Shown here: positions 23,497 through 35,100 of the stretch, one piece after another | How positions within the stretch are numbered: the stretch's first letter is position 1 | Layout of the letters: every line of letters begins with the position of its first letter | Source of the DNA: Paenibacillus sp. W2I17 | GTDB lineage: Bacteria; Bacillota; Bacilli; Paenibacillales; Paenibacillaceae | Direction: 5' to 3' | DNA length: 64,000 nt | Assembly: GCF_030815985.1 (NCBI RefSeq) | Contig: NZ_JAUSXM010000001.1 | Location: 2,418,001-2,482,000, forward strand | The notes under the pieces: generated by a model | The model's input: only the letters and a program-made list of their open reading frames with translations | What the model was told of the DNA's origin: nothing | The model's database searches: none | Position numbers and translations under genes: made by a program

Positions 23497-26400
23497 CTAC
23501 ATCAAACCCAACAGATTATAGATCATCACTGCTGCTTCTGCACGGCTAGCATTCTTCTTCGGTGCAAACTCATCGTTACCTACACCGTTTATTATGCCTG
23601 CTCCCTGTATTGCCTCTACCGCTTGCTTCGCATAACTTGCGATGTTTGCTTCATCCTTGAAGGCTGTAACTTCACCACTTGCTAACGCTAGTTGCTTAAT
23701 TTGGATCGCCTTGTGTACCATAACCGCCATATCTTCTCGCGTAATGTTCTCATGAACTCCGAATCGTCCATTTGGTTTCCCGTTCACAATCCCCAGCTTC
23801 TGCGCGGTTGCGATATTTCCATGGTACCATTCTCCTTGCTTCACATCACTAAAACTTGTCATTGCTCTCTCATCCGATAGCTCAAACATATTCATCAGCA
23901 TGGTGATGAATTCTGCTCTTGTCACTTGACCATTCGGATTAAACTCGCCGTCGCCTACACCCTTCACAATGCCTCTTGCTCCCAATGCTGAGATCGCATC
24001 CTTCGCCCAATCTTGGGTCACATCCTTAAAGCTCGTTGCAACATACGCTACCGTATACTTGCTTAGATACGTTGGCTTGAACTCTACTTTTCCTGTCGCT
24101 GCATTGTATTTACCATTCGTCACCACTCTTAGCTCTCCGTTGTCCTTCACATCGTATACAACGACGTTGTTTGGATTTTCGTTAGCCTTTAGTGTGTATG
24201 GCAGTTCAATCACGAGATCATCTCTGCCATCAAACTCTGTAAGTTTATTATCATCAATCATTAGCTCAATATCGTATACGACCTCACCGTTCAGCTGAGC
24301 TTGTGTGCCAGCTGGCAGTTGATTAGCTGCGATTTTCTTAATCGACAATCCTAACGTTTTCCCTGCACTTGTTCCTGTTCCAAGCAGTTCGGTTGCCACT
24401 GTTACGACTGCAGAGCCTATGTTGATCTCGATGCGATCTACCATAGAAGCTCCACTTGTTAAGCGTGCATCTACTGTGAGCTCAATCGTTAGCCCGTTCA
24501 AGCTTGCATCAGCTTCAACTTGCATGTGTAACTTACCGCCTGTCGTTTGATCAAGCGCACGCTTCACCGTATCCGCACTTAACTTCACTTTAGAAGCACC
24601 GCTCTCATTTACGATCGGCTTAATGTTTATTTGACCGTTGTCCATTACCACTGGATCACTTCCACCTGAAGCTGGTGGTGCTGTAGGTGCAGGGATATTA
24701 CCGCCACCACTTCCATCACCACTGCTTGGTGCTTGTGGTGTTCCTGACACCACAACCCCTGCTGACTCATACCCTGCTGCGTTTACCGTAGTAATACGGA
24801 ATTCATAACGCATACCATTCGCAAGTCCTGTGACTTCATAACTGCTAGCCGCATGATTCACCGTTACCGTCTTAAACTCTGTATTTCCAAGACCTGTAAT
24901 CTTAATAGCGACCAGATCGCTGTCTGTAGGATTACTCCATTTCAAAGTCAGCTTCTGATTACCTGCTGTTACACTTGTTCTGGTCACTTCTCCTGGTGCA
25001 GTCGGTTCCACCAATGGTGTTACCGTTACCGTAGCGCTTGATGATAAACCACCAACCACTGTAGTTACTGTAATCCTTGCTGTTCCTGGTGACACCGCTG
25101 TTACTTGACCTGTCGCACTTACAGTGGCTACAGCTGTATTGCTTGAGCTCCATGTTACTGCTTTTTTCGTTGCATTAGCTGGTGTTACCGTAGCTGTCAA
25201 TTGCCCTGATTGACCTTCTACGATTGACATCGTCGTTTTGTCCAAGCTAATTCCGCTAACGGGTACGTTCTTTCCATTGAGTGCATCATACTCACTTTGT
25301 GTAATTGGAATTACCGTTCCGTGACGCGGACTAGCTGGTAAGTTGTAGTTAGAAGATAATGTCCAGGCACCTGATGCAAGATTAGTTGTCTCGAATGGAA
25401 CATAACCTCTTCCACCAAACTCATCTACGAATAAATACCATTTTTCATCGGTATTCGATTTGAAGATCGTTGGACCCTCAACCCATTTGATGTTACCAAC
25501 ACCTTGATTAATCATCTTGAAGGTTGGATCTAAGATCGAGTCACCCACCTCTTGGAAGATCATCTTGCCAAATGGAGCAGAAGCTCCGTTGTTTTGCTCA
25601 TCCTTCGTAAAGCGATACACTTTTCCTTCATGCTCAATCATCGTTGTGTCAATGATTGAATATCCATAATCCAAATATACTTGCGGTTCAGTAAACGTAT
25701 AGAAATCTCTTGTCTTGCTATACATCATTTTTTGATAAGCATTGCCTGTATGGGATGCGTCATCAAACATTCTTGATGCCCAAAATACGATATATTCACC
25801 TGTTTTGTTATCGTACATAATTTCTGGTGCCCATGTATTACCCGCTTCTTCCGGTGCAACCTCTACCATGCGTTGATCTGTCCAGTTGACTAGATCATTC
25901 GATTCCCAAACCATAATGGAACGACTGCCCCATGTCTGTGCTCTGCCCCAGTTACCATTGCCGTTAATTTTCAGATCGGTGGCGATCATGTAGAACTTAT
26001 CACCTTCAGGCGAGCGAATGATGAACGGATCACGTACCCCCTTCTCCCCTAAGGTAGAGGTTAATACAGGTTTACCATTATTCAATTCTCGCCAGTTCAG
26101 CGGATCATTACCGTTACTTAGTGCAAAGTAAACTTGCTCCCCTGTTGCAGTACCTTCTCCAGTGAAATATGTGAAAAAGTATCCCGCATATTTTTCATCA
26201 GCAGGCAGTTCCTTCACATTCGCAATGAATTCCTTCGTAGTCGATGCTGAATTTAATGTAATCGTAGCTGTAAGCTTCACGCCCACATTTCCACTACCGT
26301 GTGCCGGACGTTTTACTTCTCCAGTAACCGAAACGACGTTTGGTTGAGCAGAAGCCCAAGTAATTGTTGTTCCATATAGACCAGATGTTGGTAATGCCAG

Positions 26401-29400
26401 ATGACCTCTTACATCATTAATGTTATGAACGACTAGCGCTGTTTTTGCTTCATCTACAGAAGTGACATCGTTTGGCAATGCCTTAACCGTCAACTGAAAA
26501 GTTTTGTTAACTGTCTCTGTACCATCTGTAAATACTGCTGTTAACGTTACAACTTGATCACCTGTTGCGTTAGCTGGTCTGGTTACGGCACCTGTAGTTG
26601 AGATGACATTCCCCTTATCTGAAGTCCAGCTTATTGTTGTGCCATAAGCACCTGATGTTGGCAATGTTACATTGCTTATAATCGCATCTTTTGATGCATT
26701 AGAAGCAAGAAGATCATGAATCGTTAATTTCTCTGTCGCAGCCGATACAAGCATGCCCTCCATTAAAGCAATCTTCTGATCTGCATGAGCCTTAAGTGAT
26801 GTAATATCTGCCGCAGTCATAGCACCATCATAGATTTGGAAGTCTGCAATCATACCGCCGAAGTATGGATCAGCTGTATAGAATGACTTACCGATGGTTC
26901 CACTACTGCCTGAAGTATTTTTTATTTGTGCTAGTGTCATTCCATTCGTTGAGCCTGATGCAACAGCAACACCATCAATATAAAGCGTTAGTGTACCATC
27001 CGTGCCTGAAACAACAGTCGTAACTACTTTCCATTCATTATTCTTTAAGCCCGTGGTAGAAGTTGAAGACTCATTATTCCAAGCATTCGTCGCGATACCA
27101 AGGCGAGCTAGACCGTTAGCGTTATAACGTGGTGTGAAATACGTATAGTGCGTATTATTGTTTGGTCTTCCTAATGCATATAACCACTCCGCAGCGTTTT
27201 TACCGCTCCAGTTCACAATGGATGAAACGGTCATATCCGTTAATCCATCAAGTACTCCTTGGGGTAGTTCTACATAAGAGTTAGTTGTGCCACCAGTAAA
27301 GCTTAGTACACCAGCATCTTGTGTACGAATCCATTCTGCTTTAGACGGATTCATCCATTTTCCGTTGAAGTTTCCTGTTTGGTCAATAACCGTCGCACCA
27401 TCGATATCATTCATATCATAGTGAAGAATGAGCTCTGCCCCAGATGGCTGCTCTACTGGAGGAGTAACGTCTTCATCAGCTAATGTTGCAATCTCTTCAA
27501 CGGATAATGGACGATTATAAATACGGAAATCATCAAATTTACCATCAAATAAACTATGAGAGCTGTTTCTCGATTTACCAATATAATTCATCGTTGTTTC
27601 CAGTAACATTCTCGGCTCAACGTTAAATGTCGAGCTACGTTTAACCTCTTGACCATTCACATACAATACTGCATCAAATTCATCCATTGTAATTGCAACA
27701 TGCTGCCAAGTCTTTGTTGGTAATAACCCGGAATTTCTCACCGCATATTTATATTCTGATCCCAGTCGCGTGCTGTCATTGCTAAATTTCTCTGTAAAAG
27801 GGGTTACGACAGCAAACTCTAGACTACCTGTATCACCTTGTGTGCTCAAGTACATGGTGTTGCGGTTAACCTGTCTGCCTGTTTCGGAAGCAAAATCAAA
27901 TATTCTTTGATTTGCTTGATTTCTGTCCATTTGAACCCATGTAGAGAACGTAGCCTTCTCAAGATTCAAGGATTGAATCAAGTTATCTGGCAGCTTCACA
28001 TATCCTGTTGATCCATTAAGCTCTAGTGCACCACCCGTTTTACCGATACGATCCTCTTCATTAATCGTTGCTCCACCTACTAGTGTTGCGTGATGACCAT
28101 TGCCAGAAATGTCATTCAACGTTGTACCATTTACTGTATCTTCATCAAATGAGTAATGTACAACCGGGTCTGTTGATGGTGCTGGACCTTTCCATGCATA
28201 CTTCTCTTGCAAAGCATCATACTCTGCACGTGAGATTGGAATTACCGTCCCGTGTCGTGGTCCTGGCGGCAGTGCATATTTATCACTACTTAATACATTG
28301 TTCATATATTGCGTGCTACTATCCAGATCTGTTGTATATCGGACATGATATGGCCATGAATCAAGGAACAGATACCATTTGTCTTTATTATTATCCTTAA
28401 AAATCGTCTGCCCTTCGTTGTTTCCATTATTTCCGATCAAGCCAAGTTTATTATCACGTGTACCCGGAACAGCGTCGTATTGAAGGCCGTTTGCTGCAAT
28501 ACCGTCCTTGTCATAATAAAAAGTTGGTGCTTTCTCCACATACACTTTAGTATTCACTTCTGATTTGGTGAATCGGTACAACATATCATTATGCTCAATA
28601 AACGTCGTATCAATCGTCGGAAGTGACTCATCAATCATGACCTTTGGCTCAGAGAAGTTGTAGAAGTCTCTTGTTGTTGCGTAGTACATCACATTGTACT
28701 GACCTGCAGGTCTGCCGTTATAATCACCATATGTCTCTGTGTTTTTCATCGATGATGCCCAAAATACGATATACTCTCCAGTTACTGGATCATAGATAGC
28801 TTCTGGTGCCCACGTATTTCCTCCAGTCTTAGGAGCAACCTCGATCATACGTTGCTCGCTCCAATGAACGAGATCCTCCGACTCCCAAATCATCATGTAA
28901 TGACTACCCGTAATTTGAGCTTGGTCGAAATTTGTACTTTCGCCCATTTTCAAATCGGTTGCCAGCATATAGAATTTATCCCCTTCTGGTGACCGTATAA
29001 CGAATGGATCACGAAGTCCTTTTTCACCCATATCCGATTGAAGGATCGACTTACCATTATTCAACCCTTTCCAGAACAATGGATCTTCAGCTGTAGCGAA
29101 GGATATCTCTTCACCACCCTCATATTCACCTGTAAAGTATGCAAAGAAGTAAGCATCATGCTGTACTGGCGCAATTGCTTGTTTAATCGTAACGTTAAAC
29201 GTAAGCTCTTTAGAAGCTGCACCATTCGTAATTGTAGCTATTAGCGTAACGGGCGTATCCGTAGCTTGACGGTTTACCCAGCCTAGCTGTGTAGCGTCAC
29301 CAGCCGCTTCAGACGTTCCTTTCACAACTGCCGGTCTGCTAGATAACCATGTAATGGTGGAGCCTTGTTCACCTGTAGCAACAAGACGTAAGTTACCTTT

Positions 29401-31800
29401 AACGTTGTCAGCATTGTAGATCTCTATTTGTTCAGCGTCCAGATCAACCTTCTGCTGATCATCGAATTGCTTCAAGATCGTAACAGGGAATACAGCTGTA
29501 GTTGATACGCCTTGATACGTTAAAGTAGCCGTAAGCTCTGCCTGAACATTACCTGCTTGAACAGCGGGACGCTGTACAGTGCCATGGTTAGAAATGACCG
29601 TAGGATGACTAGAACTCCAAGTAATGCTCACGCCGTTTTTACCGCTTGTTGGTAATGTAACGTTTCTCGTTATCTTATCGGTGCTTTTATCGCCTTCACC
29701 TAAGTAATGACTGATGTCAAGTTGATTCGCGGCATCATCAACAGTGAGCTGACGTATTTTTGAGATGTGAGTTGCTCCTTCTTGTTGATATAACTCGCCT
29801 ACTTCTTGCTCTGTCAACGCGCGATCATATACTTGAAAATCAGCTACGCTACCTTGAAGATATGGATCGTTTGAGAAGATTGATTTACCGATAAAGCCAG
29901 AGAAAGTAGCATCCGGATTAATAATTTCTGACAGCTTTAGTCCCTTTGCATTACCCGAAGCAACCTTAACTCCATCCACGAATAACGTTATCCTATTGCT
30001 AGCTTCGGACAATGACACCGTTACATGCTTCCACTGTCCACCGATAAGGTTTGAGTTTGCGCTACCTATAACTAATGCTTCGTTCGGCCAGCCATTTTTA
30101 GAGATACCTGTAGCAATCATATTACCTGATCCACTACCGTGACGTGGTGTTACGAAGAAATATTTGTTCGTTTCTGGTGTTAATACAGTACCCAAACCGA
30201 AGATCCAGCGATTCGTACCATCATTCGTCCAGTTCACGATTGAAGATACTGTAATCTCATTCAGACCGTATAGTAGATCTAGTCCATTTGAGCCCTTAGG
30301 AATCTCAACATGCCCACTATTAGATGTAGAGCTTCCACCATTGAAGGAAACAAAGCCAACCTCACTGTTTGAAATGAATTGTCCATTGTTTGGATTTCTA
30401 AATATTCCGTCAAATGTAACTGCCTTATTAGCAACATCCTTCAGTACGAGTTGACCGTCTACTTCTTCAGTCGTTTTCATGTTGTAATGAAGAATAAGAT
30501 CATCTTTTAGCGATTCTCCCTTAACGGTAACGGCTGATGTGGCTGTATACTCTCCATCTTCAGTCTGTACCGTAATTGTGGCTGTACCTTCACTAACAGC
30601 TGTAACTTTACCCGTTGAATTGATAATCGCTACACTGGAGTCACTCGATGTCCAGATAACTCTTTTATTCGTTGCATTTGAAGGTGAAATAGTAGCCACT
30701 AATATCTCGCTGTCCCCCGCTGATAAAATAAATGTAGGTTCATTAAGCGAAACATTCTTAACGGCAATCTGCTCAATAGAGTCATCCTTAGGTAGTAAGG
30801 TAACCATGAACTCCTTCGTTGCCTGGCTTCCACCTAAAGAAATGGTTGCAGTTAGCGTCACTTGTTGTTCAATTTCTCGTAAGATCACTTCACCCGTTGG
30901 ACTGATCGCACTCTCATCACTAGACGTCAATGAGATCATTGCGCCATTCTTATCTTCAGTAGGTAGTTCAAGAGATTCTGTAACTGCCGATAAGTCACCT
31001 AACGTTAGCTCTATTTTGCCTTGTTGTACTTGTTTTTCATTAAACGATTGTTCATATACTTCAGCGATATCTTCATTATTTAGTGCCTCTCCGTAAATTC
31101 TTAAATCTTGAAAGCTGCCCGCAAAAGTAGCATCCCCTAAATAATTGGAGCGACCGATGTAAGCATGCAAATCCGTACCAAAGCTTGCTGTTGTTTTCTC
31201 TTTGGCGGTCGTGCCTATATGAACACCGTTAATATAACCTGTAATAGAGCGTTCTGTAATAACCGTTGTATAGTGAACCCATTGACCTTCGTACGGTGTC
31301 GTTGAAGTGCCTGATACCCCTACCTCAGTTGTCCAAGGCTGGTCAACATTATTGTTATTCGTAAATACTGACTTAAAATCACCACTTGGATTCGATGGAT
31401 TAAACATCCAGTAATTCGTTGGCAAGTTATTGCCAGCTGCTGGAGTACCGTAGAATAATGCTGAGTAGTTCCCACTTCCAGTGTTGCTCTTGATCCATAC
31501 AGATATCGTTGTATTTTCTTGATTATCAAACATACCAGTAGGAAGCTGAACGTAGTTCGTATTACTATCTGTTCCCCCAGGCAGAGTGAGACCATCGGTG
31601 TACGTAATGTTTCCTACGGCCGTTCCATGCTTTTCATTACCTGATATATCCTCTACATCCTCAAGCAATGGATAATGCGCCAACATCGTTGGTGTTATTG
31701 TGTCTGCTGAAGCTTGATTGCTAAATGGCAGAACAAGATTAAACCAGTTACTGAAGGTCATAAGTAAAACTAACATTAGGATTGTAATTTTCTTCCGCAT
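23497..31800 (-). CDS. Giant SLH-anchored multidomain glycoside hydrolase (2 x GH43, 4 x LamG)
   Basis: This 2767-residue secreted protein has, in order: signal peptide (1-32); LamG (about 36-255); Ig-like repeat; BIG2 (345-433); LamG (435-675); two Ig-like repeats; GH43 propeller (about 880-1200); LamG (1217-1440); LamG (1460-1670); two Ig-like repeats; second GH43 propeller (about 1870-2178); BIG2 (2182-2263); FN3 (2268-2353); an unassigned beta domain (2383-2590); three SLH repeats (2592-2767). Both GH43 copies keep the acid triad: RDPF, TIDTT or IIDTT, and NEGQTIF or VEGPTIF. They probably act on arabinose- or galactose-containing plant polysaccharides on the cell surface, held by SLH binding to pyruvylated cell-wall glycan. 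The two halves look like a duplicated [LamG-Ig-GH43] block. The ATG at 31800 follows GAAGGGAAG. The exact substrate is unknown. Confidence 0.92.
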   Translation of the reverse strand: MRKKITILMLVLLMTFSNWFNLVLPFSNQASADTITPTMLAHYPLLEDVEDISGNEKHGTAVGNITYTDGLTLPGGTDSNTNYVQLPTGMFDNQENTTISVWIKSNTGSGNYSALFYGTPAAGNNLPTNYWMFNPSNPSGDFKSVFTNNNNVDQPWTTEVGVSGTSTTPYEGQWVHYTTVITERSITGYINGVHIGTTAKEKTTASFGTDLHAYIGRSNYLGDATFAGSFQDLRIYGEALNNEDIAEVYEQSFNEKQVQQGKIELTLGDLSAVTESLELPTEDKNGAMISLTSSDESAISPTGEVILREIEQQVTLTATISLGGSQATKEFMVTLLPKDDSIEQIAVKNVSLNEPTFILSAGDSEILVATISPSNATNKRVIWTSSDSSVAIINSTGKVTAVSEGTATITVQTEDGEYTATSAVTVKGESLKDDLILHYNMKTTEEVDGQLVLKDVANKAVTFDGIFRNPNNGQFISNSEVGFVSFNGGSSTSNSGHVEIPKGSNGLDLLYGLNEITVSSIVNWTNDGTNRWIFGLGTVLTPETNKYFFVTPRHGSGSGNMIATGISKNGWPNEALVIGSANSNLIGGQWKHVTVSLSEASNRITLFVDGVKVASGNAKGLKLSEIINPDATFSGFIGKSIFSNDPYLQGSVADFQVYDRALTEQEVGELYQQEGATHISKIRQLTVDDAANQLDISHYLGEGDKSTDKITRNVTLPTSGKNGVSITWSSSHPTVISNHGTVQRPAVQAGNVQAELTATLTYQGVSTTAVFPVTILKQFDDQQKVDLDAEQIEIYNADNVKGNLRLVATGEQGSTITWLSSRPAVVKGTSEAAGDATQLGWVNRQATDTPVTLIATITNGAASKELTFNVTIKQAIAPVQHDAYFFAYFTGEYEGGEEISFATAEDPLFWKGLNNGKSILQSDMGEKGLRDPFVIRSPEGDKFYMLATDLKMGESTNFDQAQITGSHYMMIWESEDLVHWSEQRMIEVAPKTGGNTWAPEAIYDPVTGEYIVFWASSMKNTETYGDYNGRPAGQYNVMYYATTRDFYNFSEPKVMIDESLPTIDTTFIEHNDMLYRFTKSEVNTKVYVEKAPTFYYDKDGIAANGLQYDAVPGTRDNKLGLIGNNGNNEGQTIFKDNNKDKWYLFLDSWPYHVRYTTDLDSSTQYMNNVLSSDKYALPPGPRHGTVIPISRAEYDALQEKYAWKGPAPSTDPVVHYSFDEDTVNGTTLNDISGNGHHATLVGGATINEEDRIGKTGGALELNGSTGYVKLPDNLIQSLNLEKATFSTWVQMDRNQANQRIFDFASETGRQVNRNTMYLSTQGDTGSLEFAVVTPFTEKFSNDSTRLGSEYKYAVRNSGLLPTKTWQHVAITMDEFDAVLYVNGQEVKRSSTFNVEPRMLLETTMNYIGKSRNSSHSLFDGKFDDFRIYNRPLSVEEIATLADEDVTPPVEQPSGAELILHYDMNDIDGATVIDQTGNFNGKWMNPSKAEWIRTQDAGVLSFTGGTTNSYVELPQGVLDGLTDMTVSSIVNWSGKNAAEWLYALGRPNNNTHYTYFTPRYNANGLARLGIATNAWNNESSTSTTGLKNNEWKVVTTVVSGTDGTLTLYIDGVAVASGSTNGMTLAQIKNTSGSSGTIGKSFYTADPYFGGMIADFQIYDGAMTAADITSLKAHADQKIALMEGMLVSAATEKLTIHDLLASNASKDAIISNVTLPTSGAYGTTISWTSDKGNVISTTGAVTRPANATGDQVVTLTAVFTDGTETVNKTFQLTVKALPNDVTSVDEAKTALVVHNINDVRGHLALPTSGLYGTTITWASAQPNVVSVTGEVKRPAHGSGNVGVKLTATITLNSASTTKEFIANVKELPADEKYAGYFFTYFTGEGTATGEQVYFALSNGNDPLNWRELNNGKPVLTSTLGEKGVRDPFIIRSPEGDKFYMIATDLKINGNGNWGRAQTWGSRSIMVWESNDLVNWTDQRMVEVAPEEAGNTWAPEIMYDNKTGEYIVFWASRMFDDASHTGNAYQKMMYSKTRDFYTFTEPQVYLDYGYSIIDTTMIEHEGKVYRFTKDEQNNGASAPFGKMIFQEVGDSILDPTFKMINQGVGNIKWVEGPTIFKSNTDEKWYLFVDEFGGRGYVPFETTNLASGAWTLSSNYNLPASPRHGTVIPITQSEYDALNGKNVPVSGISLDKTTMSIVEGQSGQLTATVTPANATKKAVTWSSSNTAVATVSATGQVTAVSPGTARITVTTVVGGLSSSATVTVTPLVEPTAPGEVTRTSVTAGNQKLTLKWSNPTDSDLVAIKITGLGNTEFKTVTVNHAASSYEVTGLANGMRYEFRITTVNAAGYESAGVVVSGTPQAPSSGDGSGGGNIPAPTAPPASGGSDPVVMDNGQINIKPIVNESGASKVKLSADTVKRALDQTTGGKLHMQVEADASLNGLTIELTVDARLTSGASMVDRIEINIGSAVVTVATELLGTGTSAGKTLGLSIKKIAANQLPAGTQAQLNGEVVYDIELMIDDNKLTEFDGRDDLVIELPYTLKANENPNNVVVYDVKDNGELRVVTNGKYNAATGKVEFKPTYLSKYTVAYVATSFKDVTQDWAKDAISALGARGIVKGVGDGEFNPNGQVTRAEFITMLMNMFELSDERAMTSFSDVKQGEWYHGNIATAQKLGIVNGKPNGRFGVHENITREDMAVMVHKAIQIKQLALASGEVTAFKDEANIASYAKQAVEAIQGAGIINGVGNDEFAPKKNASRAEAAVMIYNLLGLM

Positions 31801-32194
31801 AGCATTCTTCCCTTCGATTAATTTTCAGAAGCATACAACCCATATCTCTCACCTATAAAACCAGACCACCTCGCTCAAGGAAATAGAGATACGTTTTTTA
31901 AAAAAAGAATGCGCTTACATTTCTTCTCATATTACGTCTACAACACTTCCAATTCAATGTAGTATCTTGTTAATAAGGTGGATTTTTTTATTGATTCACT
32001 CAAACTTCAACACTATCCCTATACTCCGAAGTAATCGTTTTCATTCCAAATATACTCTATGTTTAAATTAAAGGATTGAACGCCTGATAAACATAATATA
32101 TATAGTTGGGCGCTTGTCATATGCACAACGTGTCCGAATACGATGCGGTAAGCCATGGGCGCACCGGATCGAAAAATAAGGAGGATTTTCATTT
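31801..32194. promoter_or_regulatory. Divergent promoter region with a cre-like site
   Basis: This 394-bp AT-rich gap separates two divergent surface-protein genes. TGTAAGCGCATTCT on the minus strand (31906-31919) matches the catabolite-responsive element TGWAANCGNTNWCA at 12 of 14 positions and is placed about 110 bases upstream of the GH43 gene. Glucose repression of that gene is plausible. No small gene is seen. Confidence 0.55.
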
Positions 32195-35100
32195 ATGCCA
32201 AAACGATTTAGCAGAATGCTCGCGTTCCTCTGTTGCTTGGTAATGGTTGCGTCGCTAATGCCTACCAGCTATGCCGCCGCCACTGACAACATCGAGAACG
32301 CAGAAGCGAATGAAACACCCACCGCCATTTTTGGAACTCCCGAACTCGGGTCAAACGACCCACTCTGGGGACAGACCATGGAGCATCACATCAACAAAAG
32401 CACTGTGCCCGCCGATCCCAGACCCCATGCCACGGGCACAGCCAGAATCCTTTGGGACCATGACTACCTGTATTCCAGAGTAGTTGTGAATGACAGTAAT
32501 CTATATCAGGGAGCTGGCGGAGATCACCAGTACGACAGCCTGGAGTTTTATGTCGGCACCGGAACCGGAGGCTCAAACCAATGGCGCGTCAGCGCGACGG
32601 GCGTGTTCTCAGGGCAGGCCGCTCCGGGCAGAGCTGCATGGACCCAGATCACGGAAACAGGATATATCGTGGAGATGAGAATACCCAAAAGAACCTTGAC
32701 CTTGGAGGAGGGCAAGCTTACCTTTGAGGTTTATATTAATAACTCGACGGAAAAGGGCGGTGACCGCTATGAAGTCGTTTCCAGTTTCGGAGATCCGGAC
32801 GCGGCTTACACCAGCGCTGCTTCTTTTACAGACAGCCTGCAGCTCTCTTTAGCCAATGAAGTGGACACCAGATTCTCAATCACCGCCACTGCGGGACCGG
32901 GCGGCCGAATAACGCCGAACCCACCCGGCGATGTTCTGAGAGTAGATCGGGACTCTAACAAAGAATTTACGTTTACCCCCGATTCCGGCAAAATTGTGGA
33001 TACTGTAACGGTAGACGGCGAGACCGTGACTCTATCTGCTGGCACTTATACCTTTTCGAATATTGAGACTAACCATACAATTCACGTAACATTTAAAAAT
33101 GATCCGGACGCGGGGATACTTCCCTTTATCGTATGGAATGACAACTTCGCCAGTGGCGAGTACACAACGGCTGTCATCATTGACTTAGGCGAGGGGAAAG
33201 CAGCGTTAGGCTCCGAGCTTAATCCGGGCTTGTTTACCTTGTCAGCCAGGAACACAACCCTGAACGGCGAAGCGGTGACCTTTGAAGGGACGCGCAAGAT
33301 CACAAGGGTATACGCTAATGACGAACCGAAGGTACGCGGCTATCTGGGGTCGGTAAGCAATTCACCGGATTATCAGGACGGACTGGCAAGCGGCCGTTAC
33401 ATCGTAGTTGAGTCTGAGTTTTATTCAGCGAGCGGCGGCAAAACAACGCTGGATGGCAGCAGTAACTCGACAAAGCAGGTTTACAACATCGTCCCAAACG
33501 GAGAGATCGTACTGACAGAGGGGAGTCCACTTCGCAACGTGGTTTTTGAACAGGAAAAAGTTGTGAATCCGATCCTTGACAAGTTTACAACATTCACGGA
33601 CAATTCGGTCAATCGCTCGCTCTATCTTCACAAGGATGAAGACGGTAAAGTGATCAAAGGATTGCCGCTGTATGTTTATACCCACGGCATGTCACGCGGC
33701 GGCACAAACGCTGCGACAGACCAAAAAGCGGCCATGAAATCCGCCAACGGCTCAGTCGCTCTAATGAAAAAAATGGAGAAAAATCCTGACAAGTACGCCA
33801 GCCATGTACTGAATATTTCCTATAATGGCGTATCTGTTCCCTCAACAGAGAATGTTAAGAAGGTCATAGACGCCCTGATTGCCAGCGGCGAAGTAGACCC
33901 TAATCGTGTTTACGCGGCGGGCTTCTCATGGGGCGGCCAGTATACAAACAACTTAGTTAACAGCCATCCTGGCTTCTTCGCCGCCGCCGCACCTATGGCC
34001 CCGGTAAGCGGTTCACCGAATGCTAAGGACAACGACGCTCACAACAATCTGGCCTATTGGATGTTTGTAAATGCTCATAACGTTGCAGGCTACCAGACTA
34101 ACCTCAATAACTTCATCAATAACAATATGCCGAAAATGATCAACGCGAGGGCTTCGCGCTTTGAGAGCAATGAGGTCCTTACGTGGCCCTACAATCAATT
34201 TGATCAGCCAAATCTGAGGCCGAATCCGGCCAACACACCTGTTCTGGCTGATTACATAGCGCATGAAGTTGAAGCGGCGGTTCTTTACAACCAGATAACT
34301 ATGGAGAATTGGAGCATAGCTCCCACGGCGCAGTCCGCTAACTTGCCGGCTTGGAACAATGACTACACAGACGTCTTTGATTGGATGTTCGCGCAGAGAA
34401 AACCGGTCGTGCCCGGTGCTCCGAGCGGCTTTAAGGCGACAGCGGGTGACGGACAGGTCACATTGAGCTGGACCGCCCCTGCTGACGACGGTGGCAGTGC
34501 GATATTGGGCTACAAGGTATGGTATGGCAACGTGACGCCGGTCACATTGGATGCGGCGGAGACCAAATATACCTTCAAGAACCTGACAAACGGCCAAGGC
34601 TACAACTTCACCATCATCGCGGTGAATGCAAAGGGCGACGGCGCGGAGATCAGTGCGACGACGACGCCACTGAAGACGACGACTCCCACTGTGCCTGATT
34701 CTGGCGGCAATACGGGCAACACCGGAAACACCGGAAATACCGGAAACATGGGTAATACGGGCAACACCGACAATACGGGCACCGGGACAAACGCTGGAAC
34801 GCCGAAGTCGACCTACACAGTGAATACACCGAAGGATAAGCCCGCGGTCACAGACAAAAACGGCAACACCACCCTCCCTGGCGGCGGCGAGATTGCGACC
34901 AAAGGCGGGACGAAGATTAAGGTACCCGAAGGCACAACGATAGACTCAAACGGTAAGGTAACCATTCCGGCAGACAAGAGCGCCGAAGTGACACTACCCG
35001 GCGGCAGCAGCACAGTGACCATTTCGGACGGCTCGACGATCGCGAGCGACGGTACGGTCACAGTAGGTGGCAAAGACGCGCATGTGAACCTGCCAAACGG

